NCBI GenBank assembly: GCA_963691705.1
Contig: OY829537.1
Location: 40,427,514-40,491,513, forward strand
Direction of reading: 5' to 3'
Length of the DNA: 64,000 bases
Origin: Viola odorata
Taxonomy: Eukaryota > Streptophyta > Magnoliopsida > Malpighiales > Violaceae
Of the stretch, positions 33,645 through 45,550 are shown piece after piece. How positions within the stretch are numbered: the first letter of the stretch is position 1; the number at the start of each line of letters is the position of its first letter. The translations under genes were made by a program, and so were the position numbers. Below the pieces are notes generated by a model. That model did no database searches. It was not told the DNA's origin and worked only from the letters and a program-made list of their open reading frames with translations.

Positions 33645-34186
33645 GCCAAGCAAAATTACGCTTATGGTGTCTCTAGTCAAAATCGTGATGCCCAGCAAGA
33701 AGGGTGGGGTCTTCCAGGCAAACAACCAAAGATCTCTGAAGAAGGTTGGACTGTTGTCAAGCCTCACAAGGGAGAGGTTAGTAAGGCTTCGATTCATATG
33801 CCAGGAAATCTAGAAAGAACACCTTATAAGACTGACACAAATCCAATGTCCAGAAAAGGAAGAAACCACGCCCTTAAATGCTTTACACTCGGGTCTGATG
33901 TTTCTTCATCTCACCCAAAAAGGGCAGTAACTCTTGAGGAGTATTTCCTAAAAGAACAATCTTATGAAGATTGTGTAGTCGTCCACATGGTCAGTATTGA
34001 GCAAGCTGAAGAGTCTGACCAGGAGGGTGATGATGTTATGAAAAGGTTAAGAGAGGTTCCATCAAAAGTCTCTTTAGCCGAAACTCTTAATCTCCCTTTA
34101 GAAGTCAGGAAGTCATTAGTACAAGCACTTATAGATCCAACCAAATAGAAGGAAAGATTGTTAAAAGTTGTTGATCAGCCATCTTA
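33645..34186 (+). pseudogene. Tat-type gag-protease linker fragment
   Basis: A plus-strand frame with GWTVVKPHKGE, then TLEEYFLKEQ and SLAETLNLPLEVRKSLVQAL. Such a segment before the protease is usual in Tat/Ogre-type elements. A TAG follows DPTK at about 34146. The frame continues after the solo LTR with the protease at 35372. Confidence 0.55.
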
Positions 34187-35366
34187 TGATACGATCCTCG
34201 CTACCCTTGATACGATCTTAGATAGCTAGGAGGCGCTAAATTGATGATCCTTGTTGGAAGGTTTGAAGTTGCGCGGAATTTAACTCAATCTACTCTTCTC
34301 ATCGATAGAAGGATCGCTAGGAATCCACCTAACTCCGCCAATCTCCAGGTCGAGGTTGAACAACACTTGCTGAAGTAAGAAATGCTAGGAATCCACCTAA
34401 CTTCGTCGATCAACAAGTGAGGTTCGTAGGATAAGGTTCGCTAAGAGTCCACTTGACACCGCTACGTAGGGTTTTTATTAGAGTTTACAAACACAAGAGC
34501 AAAGCTCTCACAAGACACACGCCTCACAATCACAAAGGATCAAATTTGGTTAAAAATATTCTCTCTGCTTTTTATTAATAAAGCCAACCGGCTGTATATA
34601 TAGGCAAAGCCTAGTACAAGTTTAAGTAAAACTAGGAATTCTACTAAGACTATAAGTTCTAATTACAATAGGAATAGAAGTTCTATCTAAGAAATAACTC
34701 TAATAATTAATTAAATAATTACATCCTAATTATTCTAGAACTCCTGGACATATTCCAACTTCAGCTCCCTCAATGGCTCGATCTCGGCCTAGCCATGGCC
34801 TAGTCACTTGACCCTTGGCTCGGTCAATGCGCACCAAAATCCTCTCTCGCGCCATCTTCACTTTTACTCGTGCGTTTGGGCTGAAACTTGACCCAAACCT
34901 TCCTAACATGTTGAAAGACATGTCACAAGGTCGGCTCCTCAAAATAACCTCACCCGAACCCACTTGGCTCCAATGAGCGCGCCTGTTGCGCTTGTATGCA
35001 CCCTTGGTGCATGCAACTAAGTCCCTCCGAGCAATCTCTCTATCCCATCGTGCGTTTAGCCTCAAACTTGACCATGACACTCCTAAGACACCCTTATATC
35101 TTGTATTTATCATGGATCACTGATCGGAACTCTTCTTTCTCGGTTTGGCTCGAAAGGACTCTCCTAGGGTTTACGTGTGTGCGCTAAGGTGCGGCGCATA
35201 TCCTCCTCGACATAAGGTCTGCTTCCTTCGTGCGATGATCCTCCTCTTAACACTTTGAGGTTGTTTTAACCTCGCTCGACTCGCTATAGTTCTCTTGGCT
35301 CGACGCCATGACCCAATTGGTCCAAGGCATGCGTCTTGCACATACGATGGTGCTAGAATCGTATCA
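34187..35366 (-). repeat. Solo LTR of the E1/E2 family
   Basis: 1180 bp flanked by a perfect 5-bp duplication TCTTA (34182-34186 and 35367-35371), with no internal region. Plus-strand ends are TGATACGATCCTCGC and GCTAGAATCGTATCA, a 12-of-15 inverted repeat. Its U5 side matches the reverse complement of 4620-4801 in E1, including the doubled terminal motif (TGATACGATC at 34187 and again at 34208). Solo LTRs form by recombination between the two LTRs of an element. Confidence 0.92.
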
Positions 35367-36219
35367 TCTTACGCTGAGTGTTTTAATGCAATCACATTTA
35401 CAGATGATGATTTGCTACTAGGATCTCATTTGCACAACAAGCCTCTTTATGTTGCAAGTTACATTTGAGAAGAAAAGGTCAGAAGGATACTTGTGGATCA
35501 AGGGTCAGTAGTCAGCATCATGCCTATCCATACAATGAAGAAACTAAGAATCACCATGTCCTAGCTTTCTAAAAGTAAATTGGTTATCTAAGGTTGTAAT
35601 AAAAAAGGCCAGACTTCCATTGGCGCGATCCGACTGAAGCTAGAGATCGAAGAATTGGTGTCTACTGTCCTTTTTCATGTAATTGATGCTTGAACATCCT
35701 ACCAGTTACTCCTTGGAAGGATTTAGTTACATGAAAATGGAGTTATCTCTTCAAGCTGGCATCAATGCCTCAAATACATTCATAACGGAGAGGTAAAATG
35801 CATTAAGGGAGAAACCGATCCATTCAACAAGGAAGAATCACATTTTGTGGATGCAAAATTCTTCTTAGAAGGAAAGATTCCTTCGGAAGCCTTTCCCATC
35901 TCTGCACTAGAATGTAAGAGGAATGAAGAAAGCTCTTCTTCCGCCACAAGGGCAGCACCTATATTCATAAAGTCTTCGCTTTCCAAAACCAAAGATATAA
36001 GAAGCGAAGGATCAAAAGGATGCAATCGAGGATGGTATGACCCAAAAGTCAATAGACACTTTGATAATGTTGGGTACAGAAAAGGGGAACCTCTCCAACT
36101 TGGTGACTTGGATGCTGTCTTTTCCAGAGAAAAATCATCTACAAAAAGTCAAAGGTTTGGGCTCGGTTTTCTACAAGATCCTCCAGCCAAGATCAAAGTC
36201 AAGAAGGCCTCTGTGAACC
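35367..36219 (+). pseudogene. Tat-type protease and following linker
   Basis: The frame reads FTDDDLLLGS, the protease site ILVDQGSVVSIMP (usual residue after Asp is Gly or Ser, here Gln), and SYQLLLGR, HENGVISSSWHQCLKY, the pattern of Tat/Ogre/Retand protease. Stops include two TGA in place of arginine, a TAA in place of glutamine and a TAG in place of tryptophan, judged from the family pattern. The open part 35847-36219 carries the linker (VDAKFFLEGK, GCNRGWYDPKVNRH, GLGFLQ). RT is not present. Confidence 0.65.
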
Positions 36220-36849
36220 TGATGCGATCCGGCCTCGTTCTAATGAGTTAGATCGTTCCAATATATCTAGATTGAGTTACCCGAAAAAACCCAATCAATT
36301 TCGAACAAGAAACACAAGAATCAGAGATGGATTAGAGTAGAAACGCAGCGGATTTTAGAGAATGAAGAAGAACAAAAATCTGGGAATTTAAGAGATGATT
36401 TGTGGTAAATAATCCAGTCGGAAATGATCAATGAATAGAAAAATGTCTAAATCAACTTATAATCAATCATCCATTCATAGGAATCCATAATATTCAATAA
36501 ACACAATAATCCCAAAGTTCTATTCAATTACAACAAGAACACGTAATTAAAGATTGAAGGTAAAAGAAATTTTACTTGCAATAAATCAAGGAGCCTCTTA
36601 AGCTTAATCCTTACAAGGAGATTTCAAGGTGTTTAGAGGGAGGAGTACTCTCTAACTCAAGCAATAAACACTCATCAAAACCTGAATACAGAAAATAAAG
36701 TAGGAAGTTATTTATAGGAGCTTCAAAATTAGGTCTAAAACATAGTTTTGGATTTGTGATGAGGGGATATAGTGATCACGCCTAGCAGATAACGTGATCA
36801 CGCTAAGTCCAAGTCTTTCATTTCAGCTTCTGAACTCAATAAAGCATAT
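36220..36849 (-). repeat. Truncated LTR of an unclassified gypsy element
   Basis: It starts TGATGCGATCCGG on the plus strand, as do the E0 and A families, but the rest differs. A minus-strand TATA-like motif (CTATAAATAACTT) lies at about 36705-36720, so its own orientation is minus. It is cut at 36849 by the Tat element; the bases right of that element (catca) could be its last bases. Confidence 0.5.
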
Positions 36850-39109
36850 TGTCGCACCCCCTTTTCGATTTTTACGCGAGCTGGTTTGGGATGAATGTGA
36901 GACTAAAAGGAGGTTTCACATAATGGAATGAAGTCCCCATCCTATTTATTTCTAAAGGTTTAGGGAAACCTAAGGTCCAAAAGAAAGGTCTAAACCCGAT
37001 AACAACGGTTCGGGGTCAATTTATGGACTCGGGAAGTTGTTAGGCACCCGAGTCACATCTTTTTAAAAAGGTTATCAGTTTATAAAGAGAGAGGTGTTTA
37101 AAAAAATATATTTAAAAACAAGTAACTGAGCCCTCAGAGGAATCCTCGCTTTATCATTTACGTTGGGTTGATTGATTTTTATGAAATCATAACTGTATTT
37201 GTTTTATTTTTGCCAAAGTGAGAGCCCACTATCATCACCGGGCCATGCATGATTAATCCTAATTATTAAATGATCCTGATCATGCATAAACTAATAAAGT
37301 ACCGATTCAAATGAATGCAAGAAAATGCGTTGAATAGATAAAAATCGGGGAGTGAGGGACGATGTCGCACACAAAACACACTCATTAATACAAGCATAAA
37401 AAAATGCCCGTCCATGACAATTAATTAAAGCAAGCAATTATAACAAGTTATGCATCATGCGAAACATAATGATAAAAATTCTAGCAATTCTAAATAGTCA
37501 TACATACGAATGTACAAAAAGCGTCAAATAAATAAAAGGGTTGAGGAAAGTGTACTTTAGTGGGCGAACGCTGATCGATTTTATCCTACAAAACCAAGAT
37601 TAGTGGCATAAGCAATAATAAACGATGTACAAATCGTAAACTAATTACTTAACTAATTATTACAAGCAAGCAAAATAATTAACTAATTATTACAGGCTAG
37701 CAATTAAAAATAATTAACTAATTATTACAGTCCAATAAGTAATCAACTAATTACTACAAACAAACAGTTAATTAATTGGCACAAAAATAATGGGATGGGC
37801 CGAGAATTCTAGCCCGATGCAAGCCTGGCCCAATAGTTGGGGCCTAGCAGCCAAGCCCAACAGATGGGCCGACTCATTCTCTTTTCTTTCCTTTCTTCTC
37901 TCCGCTTGGGCCAGAACAGTTCTGGCCCAAGACTAACCAAACAAGCGCCAAGTCCATCACCTCTTTCCCTTCTATTTTCAAATTGTGCTTCTTCTTATTC
38001 CTTGGGTCGCCGACGCCATTGTCTGCGACCAAGGGCAGCACCAACCTGAGAAAATACAGTAATTAATGATTTAAAATAGACCCAACAAAAGCAGCAATTA
38101 ATCCTACCAAAATAGCAATTCAATTAATTAAAAATAGTGGGCAATTTTAACAAATGAAAGTAAGCAAATTAGTTAAAACAAAGCTTTTAAATGAAATCAA
38201 AACAACAAGCAATTGATCGAGACAACAACAGCAAAATTAATTTGACACAAAGACAACAATTTATTAGTAGAGGTAGCAACAATTAATTGCCAATAAAATA
38301 GGAGCAATTGATTTAAATTGAAAACTGTGGCTATTAATTAATTGAAATGAAATTAATTAAATAAATTGAGCAATTGATTGGATAAAAGTAATAAAATTGA
38401 ACCTTGATGGTGAGCAGTTGCAGAGTGAGAAATTAGAGGGAGAGAGCTTGTGAATTGTTCCCCTTTTCTAGTTGTGAGGAGGGGAGTATTTATAGGGAAA
38501 GTTGAGTCAATTGGAGCCTTGAGCTGGCCGTCGACGAGGCACAGATGATGAGGCAGAGCTGATGATGAAAACACGTTGACGAGGCAGAGAAGTGATGTGC
38601 ATTAATGGCTGCCTTAATGTGATGGTAAGGGTTGACGTTGGGTGGCCGGTTAGCATAGGCGTGATGATCATCCACGGCATCAGCGAGGCGTGAAGCGCAC
38701 AAGTGTGCATTAATGGTTGCATTAATGCACAATGAAGATATTTTCGGTTCGAGTCGATGGTACGAGAAACCTCGTTTGACATCGAACAAAAAAATACTAA
38801 AAATACCGAATAAAATTAAACGACATGAACCAAGCAAATGATAAACAACAAATAGACTAAATAAATAATAAATATAAAATAGACAAAAATGTTCGATCTA
38901 TTGTCTGAGACGTCTCGCTTGGAACCGATAGAAGTTCGAATGAAAAATAGCAAAATATGGATAAAATGGAATAAAATGAAATGACACGAAATGAAATAAA
39001 ACAAAATGATCTATGAAAATATGATTGATATTTAAAGAGGTTAATAATAGGATGAATGATAAAAATACGGAGATGCTATGATAAAAATGTCAAAATTCGG
39101 GTAGGAACA
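36850..39109 (-). repeat. 3' LTR of the Tat-type element
   Basis: 2260 bp. A minus-strand TATAAATA lies at 38487-38494. Purine-rich and AATTAATT-rich runs and a GGGCC-rich block (37790-37930) are shared with the other copy. Short ORFs in it are not conserved as proteins. Confidence 0.85.
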
Positions 39110-39230
39110 ATTGCCCCCTCTGTACTATCTAATCAAAAATATATTTTTTTATGAGCAGTAAAGACGGTTGCCCCCACATATCCGAATTTTAGCGATGCAG
39201 AATGATGTGTTTTAAATCAAAAGGGTGTAA

Positions 39231-39895
39231 AGGGACTGGAAAGCAGGTCTTACCTCGAACTTACCGTGCGAACTGAAATGCGGAGGATCTTGGCCTCTAC
39301 ACGTCATAAACCGCAAAGTGGGGGATTTTGTTCTTACATCGAATTTGCCGTGCGAACTGAAATGTAAGGGATCTTGGCCTCCACATGACCTGGGAAGTGA
39401 GTGGTCTTGTACCACCGCGAACTCCCCGTGTGACGATAAACTTGGAAAGTGAGTGGTCTTGCACCACCGCGAACTTACCGTAGAAAGTGGGGGTCTTTCA
39501 CCTCTGTGAACTTACCGTGCGAAAATGAAGTGGAAAGTAGTGGTCTTGCACCTTCGCAAACTTACCGTGAGAAAAATAAAGTGGAAAGTGGGAGTCTTGC
39601 ACCTCCGCGAACTTATCGTGCGAACTGAAATGGAGAGTGGTTAGAAGCCACCGTATGAACTGAGCTAGAGAGTGGTTGGAAGCCACCATGTGATTTGAGC
39701 TGGAGAGTGGTTGAAATCCACCGTATTCGGATAAACTAGAGAGTGGTTGGAAGCCACCACTTGGAATTGACTGGGAAGTGGGGGATCTGAGCCTCCACAC
39801 AAGATGTACCGGAAGGTGGGGGAACTGTGGTGCCGCACAAGATGTACCGGAAGGTGGGGTAACTGAGTCGTCACATAAGATAGACCGGTATTTTT
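39231..39895 (-). repeat. Degenerate tandem array beside the 3' LTR, unit 35-50 bp
   Basis: About twelve units on the plus strand with the theme ggaaagtgggggtcttgcac then ctccgcgaacttaccgtgcg. The units shift in type along the array (cgaacttaccg at the left, ttggaagccacc in the middle, gatgtaccggaaggtggggg at the right). Arrays between pol and the 3' LTR are a known trait of Tat/Ogre elements. Confidence 0.8.
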
Positions 39896-41925
39896 ATAAC
39901 CTGATTGGATTTGTTAGTGAAAATCCATGATGAGGGCATTACAATGATTTTCTCATCGAAACCCGTCTAATAGCGTGAGATTTCGCGAAAACTTCCTTCC
40001 ATATTTGTATCCTACAAATAGGGAGGAAGCAAATACGAAGCGACATCTAATCCAATATGGGTGGAAAAGAAAGAGCAAATGATATATGGGAGAACAACAA
40101 AATTATTCCCAAATTACCCTAAGGCTTGCCCCCAAGCATTTTATCAAGATAAAAACAACTTCCCTATCAAGAGAAGGTTCAAAATATTTAGGCATTTTGG
40201 AGAAGATGCTTGACACAAGCCTAGAAAGCATCTACATCTTACGCAGGAGATAACGACCTCAAGGACAAGACTTTCCCACAACATGTAGCCGTAAGCAGTC
40301 CTCATAGGATACTGGTGTTTGTACTCATGCTAAGAAATAAGGCTAAGTGTTTACACTCATAAAAATGCAATAAACATAGAACAAAAATCAAATTTGCAAT
40401 GTCAATCCGAGTGAAAGATGCATATGCATGGGCATTCTAATAATCAAGAGGACTTTGCAAGAGAAAGGAAACGTGTAGTGTGGGAAGTTTGAAAGGAAGA
40501 GTCTATTTTTAGAAAAGGGTGCTTTGTAGCAAAATGTAGAGGGTTTTAATGAGCAGTACTCGACGATTGGTCGCGGCGAGGGCGAAGCGCAAAAGTTCTT
40601 GACTCTTTGCTGAGAATGCTCCTTCTTGAGATCATTTCTGGATGGCTCTGCGCCACTTTCTGTACTTGCTTCTGTTTTTTTTATTGTGTTCTTTGAACAC
40701 TTTTTTTTCTTAGAATTTTTCTTTTCTTTTTCCTTTTTTTCTTTTCTTTTCCTCTTTTTTTTGAGTTAAATGTAAAATACATCAGTAAGCAAAGCAAGTA
40801 TAGTTTCCTCCTTGGCTTTCCTCAGTTCTGGTTTAAGGCGGGGACCTTCATTTCTTGCTTTCCTCGACCTTCTTCCAGCGTGCATCAACAATCTTTAAGG
40901 GTTTCTCTTCTTCATCCCTCTGATTATAAACCAATACTCAACATGCATCCTCAAATCTAGTTAGCAACCTCAATTGAGTATTACTCACTGGCTAAGAAGG
41001 AGTTTAAGTAAAAATGGATTTCAGGTGGTGTATAGAAATGTAAAATGGTGCACGAATACGAGCGTTGTTGGTTAACGACTGGAAAATTAAAAATATGAAA
41101 GAATAAGCAAAGTCCAATGTCATTTTACCGATATCCCATGTCTAATGGTGCATGTACCCTGGATATTATGCGAATTTAACTAATGTTAGTTATGCACTTG
41201 CGCTCATGAAGAAATAAAACGTGAAGGGTCGAAATGCTCACAGGGATAAGCTTGTGACTGTTTACTTCTAAGGCATGTTGTGGATATAAGAGCAAGCAGG
41301 CAAGATCATGCATGTCATATAATTTCCAATGAATGCTCAAGTTATCCATGATACAGTAAAATGATGAACATGCTCAGTTTAGGGAAGGTTTGAAAATTTG
41401 AGGGTAGTGTGGATTTTCATTAAGCAAAACATTTACAACCACAAAGCTCAAAACGTTTTTAACAATTTTAAAGGACAAATTCAAAATTGCCCCCAATGTA
41501 GAAAAATGACTATACAAAGACTATACAAGGACTAGGATTAAAAAGGCAAAAGAAAATGGACTTCCCCGAAAAATGTGCAGCAAGAGCAGTGAGGACAGGG
41601 AGGATGGTCATTCAAGAGCTGGTAGGAGGAGGATTCTCTGTCTCGCTGTAGCGATGAATTGAAGCAAAAATAGGATGGACGCACAGAGCTCATTGTTGTG
41701 AATTAACGCTCTCTATGATTTGCCCCCAGTAAAAAAAAAAGGTGCTCAACCTTTGATGTTCCTTGACACCTTCTTCTGGTCATCATATACCTGCTTGCCC
41801 CCCTAAGTTTATGAGCTTTACTACACCTGAGATAAAGAGGGAATTAATAGCAAGTTTAGAGGAAAAGATATCCTAAAATCCTGAATTAAAATTAAAATAA
41901 AAAATAGAAATATTGAAAAGAACAT

Positions 41926-41941
41926 GTGGGTTGTCTCCCAC
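41926..41941 (-). other. GTGGGAGACAACCCAC hairpin motif
   Basis: A 5-bp stem around a 6-base loop. The Athila fragment has the related CGTGGGAGGCAGCCCACG at 50873-50890 on the plus strand. It lies in the region that would follow pol. Confidence 0.6.
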
Positions 41942-42783
41942 GAAGCGCCCTTGTTTATAGTCATAGGCTCGACTAATGCGCAGCTTTGCATTTGTGAACC
42001 AATTTTACTAAATGTTTTTCATACACTTAGTTTGATATGAATTATCACATGAAGCGAATGGCCTTTTAGCAAAGTGATATGTTGGTAACTACGACATGAT
42101 TCGTACAACTCAGGCCTATATAGCAGCGTTTGGAACTCAAATCCCAAATTATCGTCTGCTCATTATAGTGAAAAGCCTTCAAAATTGTAATCTCTTAGCT
42201 CCTCAAAGTTTCATAATGATTATGGTGTGGATTTGATGGATTGGCAAGGCCAACAACTTCGGGCTTCATGTATGGACTTGCGTCTTGGGCAAGATGGATA
42301 TCGGGACAATTCGGCAGGATTTGTGTCACTCAATAGTGTGACCTTATTGGCTTTGGACTCCGTGCTAGCTTCTAGCCCTAAAGGTAAGTACCCTTGATCG
42401 TCTAATTTTAGCTCATCCCTAAGCATAGAAAAGTCCTCTATTTGAATGATCACCTGTCAAGATACAAAATTCAATTCATTAGTAGCATCAAATTCAAGTT
42501 CTGCATGTGCCAAAGGGTTAATGACATTGACTTTGTATGAGAAAACATCCATTGGGTTTTCCATAATTGGATTTTCTAGAACCGAATTTTGGTCTTCCAG
42601 AACCGAATCGAACGAAAAAATCTCTTTCGTACCTTTATTCTGTAAGTATAAAAGATAAAGAACACGAAATCAGTAGTATCTAAATTCAAAATAGATTGGA
42701 AATTAAAATAATGATTTAATAAAAGTAATAACAAGGACAGATTTTAATAAATCAATAGAGTAAAATATGGAAAACAATGGAAA

Positions 42784-42887
42784 TGATGAAGCAAAATTGA
42801 AACATATGCATACGATCATGATGCACATATTGGGGTGATGAAGCAAAATTGAAACATATGCATACGATCATGATGCACATATTGGGG
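42784..42887. repeat. Perfect tandem duplication, 2 x 52 bp
   Basis: The unit tgatgaagcaaaattgaaac... ending attggggt is repeated without a mismatch at 42784-42835 and 42836-42887. Perfect identity inside an old element points to a recent event. Confidence 0.9.
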
Positions 42888-43261
42888 TGACTTCAACTAC
42901 TTCTATCTGGCTGAAAGCTCCCAAATGATACTAAAAAGTGGTCCCTCAATAAATGGATACTTGATTGCTTACTGAATCACCAAGGATTGCGAGGCGCTTA
43001 ACTATTTAGGGGTTCAAGTCTGAGTTAGGGTTCATGAAAGCATACTGAGACACTAGGTCCACAGGGCTTCACTAATACCAACCTAATTCTATTTGGAAAA
43101 TGGCCCAGCGGTATGGCATTCATGCGTGAAATGTGTATGAACAATTTATCAAAGCAAATAAATAAACACACAACAATTTATGAAAGCGAGTAAATAAAAA
43201 TAAACACCTCAAATAAACAAAAATTGTCTTCAACCCTAAGTCCCCAATGAAGTCACCAAAC

Positions 43262-45550
43262 TGTCGCACCCCTTTTTTGATTTTTACGCGAGCTGGTTCG
43301 GGATGGATGTGAGACAAAAAGGACGTCTCACATAATGCAATGAAGTCGCCACCCTATTTAATTCCAAAGGTTTAGGGAAACCTAAGGTCCAAAAGAGAAG
43401 GAAAATAAAATAAAAGCTAAGGAACAAAAAAAAGGGTCTAAACCCGAGAACAACGGTTCGAGGTCGATTTATGGACACGGGAAGGTGTTAGGCACCCGAG
43501 TCACATCCTTTTAAAAAGATTACCGGTTTATAAAGAGAGAGGTGTTCAAATAAAAGATTTAAAAATAAGTAATTCCGACCTCAAAGGAATCGCCGCTTTA
43601 GCATCTACGTCGGGTCGATTGATTTTTACGGAATCATAACCGCATTTGTTTTATTTTTGCCAAAGCGAGTGCCCACTGTCATCACCGGGCCATGCATGAT
43701 TAATCCTAATTATTAGATGATTCTGATCATGCATAAACTAACAAAGTACCAATTCGAATGAATGCGGGAAAATACGTTGAGAAGATAAAGACCGAGGAGT
43801 GAGGGACGAGGCCGCACACAAAACACATTCATTAATACAAGCATAAAAAAATGCTCGTCCACGATATTTAATTAAAGCGAGCAATTATAACAAGTTATGC
43901 ATCATGCGAAACATAATGAGACAAATTCTAGCAATTCTAAATAGTCATGCATACGAATGTACAAAAAGCATCGAATAAATAAAAAGGTTGAGGAAAGTGT
44001 ACTTTAGTGGGCGAACGCCGATCGATATTATCCTACAAAACCAAGATTAGTGGCACAAGCAATAATAAACGATGTACAAATCGTAAACTAATTACTTAAC
44101 TAATTATTACAAGCAAGCAAAATAATTAACTAATTATTACAGGCCAACAATTAAAAATAATTAACTAATTATTACAATTCAACAATTAATCAACTAATTA
44201 TTACAAACAAACAGTTAATTAATTGGCACAAAAATAATGCGATGGGCTGAGAATTCTTGCCCGATGCAAACCAGGCCCAACAGTTGGGCCCAGCAGCCAA
44301 GCCCAACAGATGGGCCGACTCACTCTCTTTTCTTTCCTTTCTTCTCTCTGCTTGGGCCAGAACAGTTCTGGCCCATGACCAACCAAACAAGGGACAAACC
44401 CATCACCTCTTTCCCTTCTATTTTCAAACTGTGCTTCTTCTTCTTCCTTGGGTCATCGGCGCCATTGTCGACGACTAAGGGCAGCACCAACCCGAAAACA
44501 CAGCAATTAACGATTTAAAACAGACCCAACAAAAGCAGCAATTAATCTAACCAAAACAGCAGTTCAATTAATCAAAAAATGTGGGCAATTTCAACAAACG
44601 AAAGAAAGCAAATTAGTTAAAACAAAGCTTTTAAATGAAATCAAAACAGCAAGCAATTGATCGAGATAGCAGCAGCAAAATTAATTTGACGCAAAGACAA
44701 CAATTTATTAGTAGAGGTAGCAACAATTAATTGCCAATAATACAGGTGCAATTGATTTAAATTGAAAACAGTGGGGATTAATTAATTGAAATACAATTAA
44801 TTAAATAAATTGAGCAATTGATTGGATAAAAGTAATAAAATTGAACCTTGATGGTAAGTAGTTGCAGAGTGAGAAATTAGAGGGAGAGAGCTTGTGAATT
44901 GCTCCTTTTTTCTAGTTATGAGGAGGGGAGTATTTATAGGAAAAGTTGAGTCGATTGGAGCCTTGAGTTGGCCGTCGACGAGGCAGAGCTGATGATGAAA
45001 ACACGTTGACGAGGCAGAGAAGTGATGTGCATTAATGGCTGCCTTAATGTGATGGTAAGGGTTGACATTGGGTGGCCGGTTAGCATAGGCATGATGATCA
45101 TCCACGGCGTCAGCGAGGTGTGAAGCGCATAAGTGTGCATTAATGGTTGCATTATGCACATTAATGCACAATGAAGATATTTTCGGTTCTAGCCGACAGT
45201 ACGAGAAACCTCGTTTGACATCGAATGAAAAAATACTAAAAATACCAAATAAGATTAAACGACACGAACCAAGAAAATGATAAACAAATAATAGACCAAA
45301 TAAATAATAAATATAAAATAGACGAAAATGTTCAATTTATGGTCCGAGACGTCTCGCTTGGAACCGATAGAAGTTCGAACGAAAAAAATAGCAAAATATG
45401 GATAATGTGGAATAAAATGAGATGGCATGAAATGAAATAAAATAGAATGATTGATGAAAATATGATTGATACTTAAAGAGGTTAATAATAGGATGAATGA
45501 TAAAAATGTGGAAATGCTACGATAAAAATGTCAAAATTCGGGTAGCAACA
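43262..45550 (-). repeat. 5' LTR of the Tat-type element
   Basis: 2289 bp. A minus-strand TATAAATA lies at 44931-44938. The primer binding site flanks it at 43241-43261. Confidence 0.85.

Larger units (their letters stand above)
39896..43261 (-). other. Non-coding interior of the Tat-type element
   Basis: About 3.4 kb without a frame I can assign. It contains repeated ttgccccc motifs (minus strand gggggcaa) at about 40131, 41494, 41720 and 41796, a pyrimidine tract (40670-40765) and a GTGGG/CCCAC hairpin at 41926-41941. Apart from these I see nothing in it. Confidence 0.6.
36850..45550 (-). mobile_element. Tat/Ogre-type element with large LTRs and no gag-pol
   Basis: LTRs at 36850-39109 (2260 bp) and 43262-45550 (2289 bp), both TGTCGCACC...GGTAG(G/C)AACA, roughly 10% different by eye. 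Next to the right LTR the minus strand reads TTTGGTGACTTCATTGGGGAC, close to the TGGCGACTCCGCTGGGGA site I recall for Ogre/Tat elements. Next to the left LTR the minus strand reads agagggggcaat, a polypurine tract. This sets the orientation. The 4.15-kb interior has no coding frame. Flanking bases catat and catca are at best an imperfect target duplication. Confidence 0.8.

Noticed and set aside
39231..39895. CRISPR-like repeat array
   Set aside because: Units vary in length and sequence, there are no spacers of constant size and no cas genes, and the setting is a plant retrotransposon. It is a degenerate tandem array.
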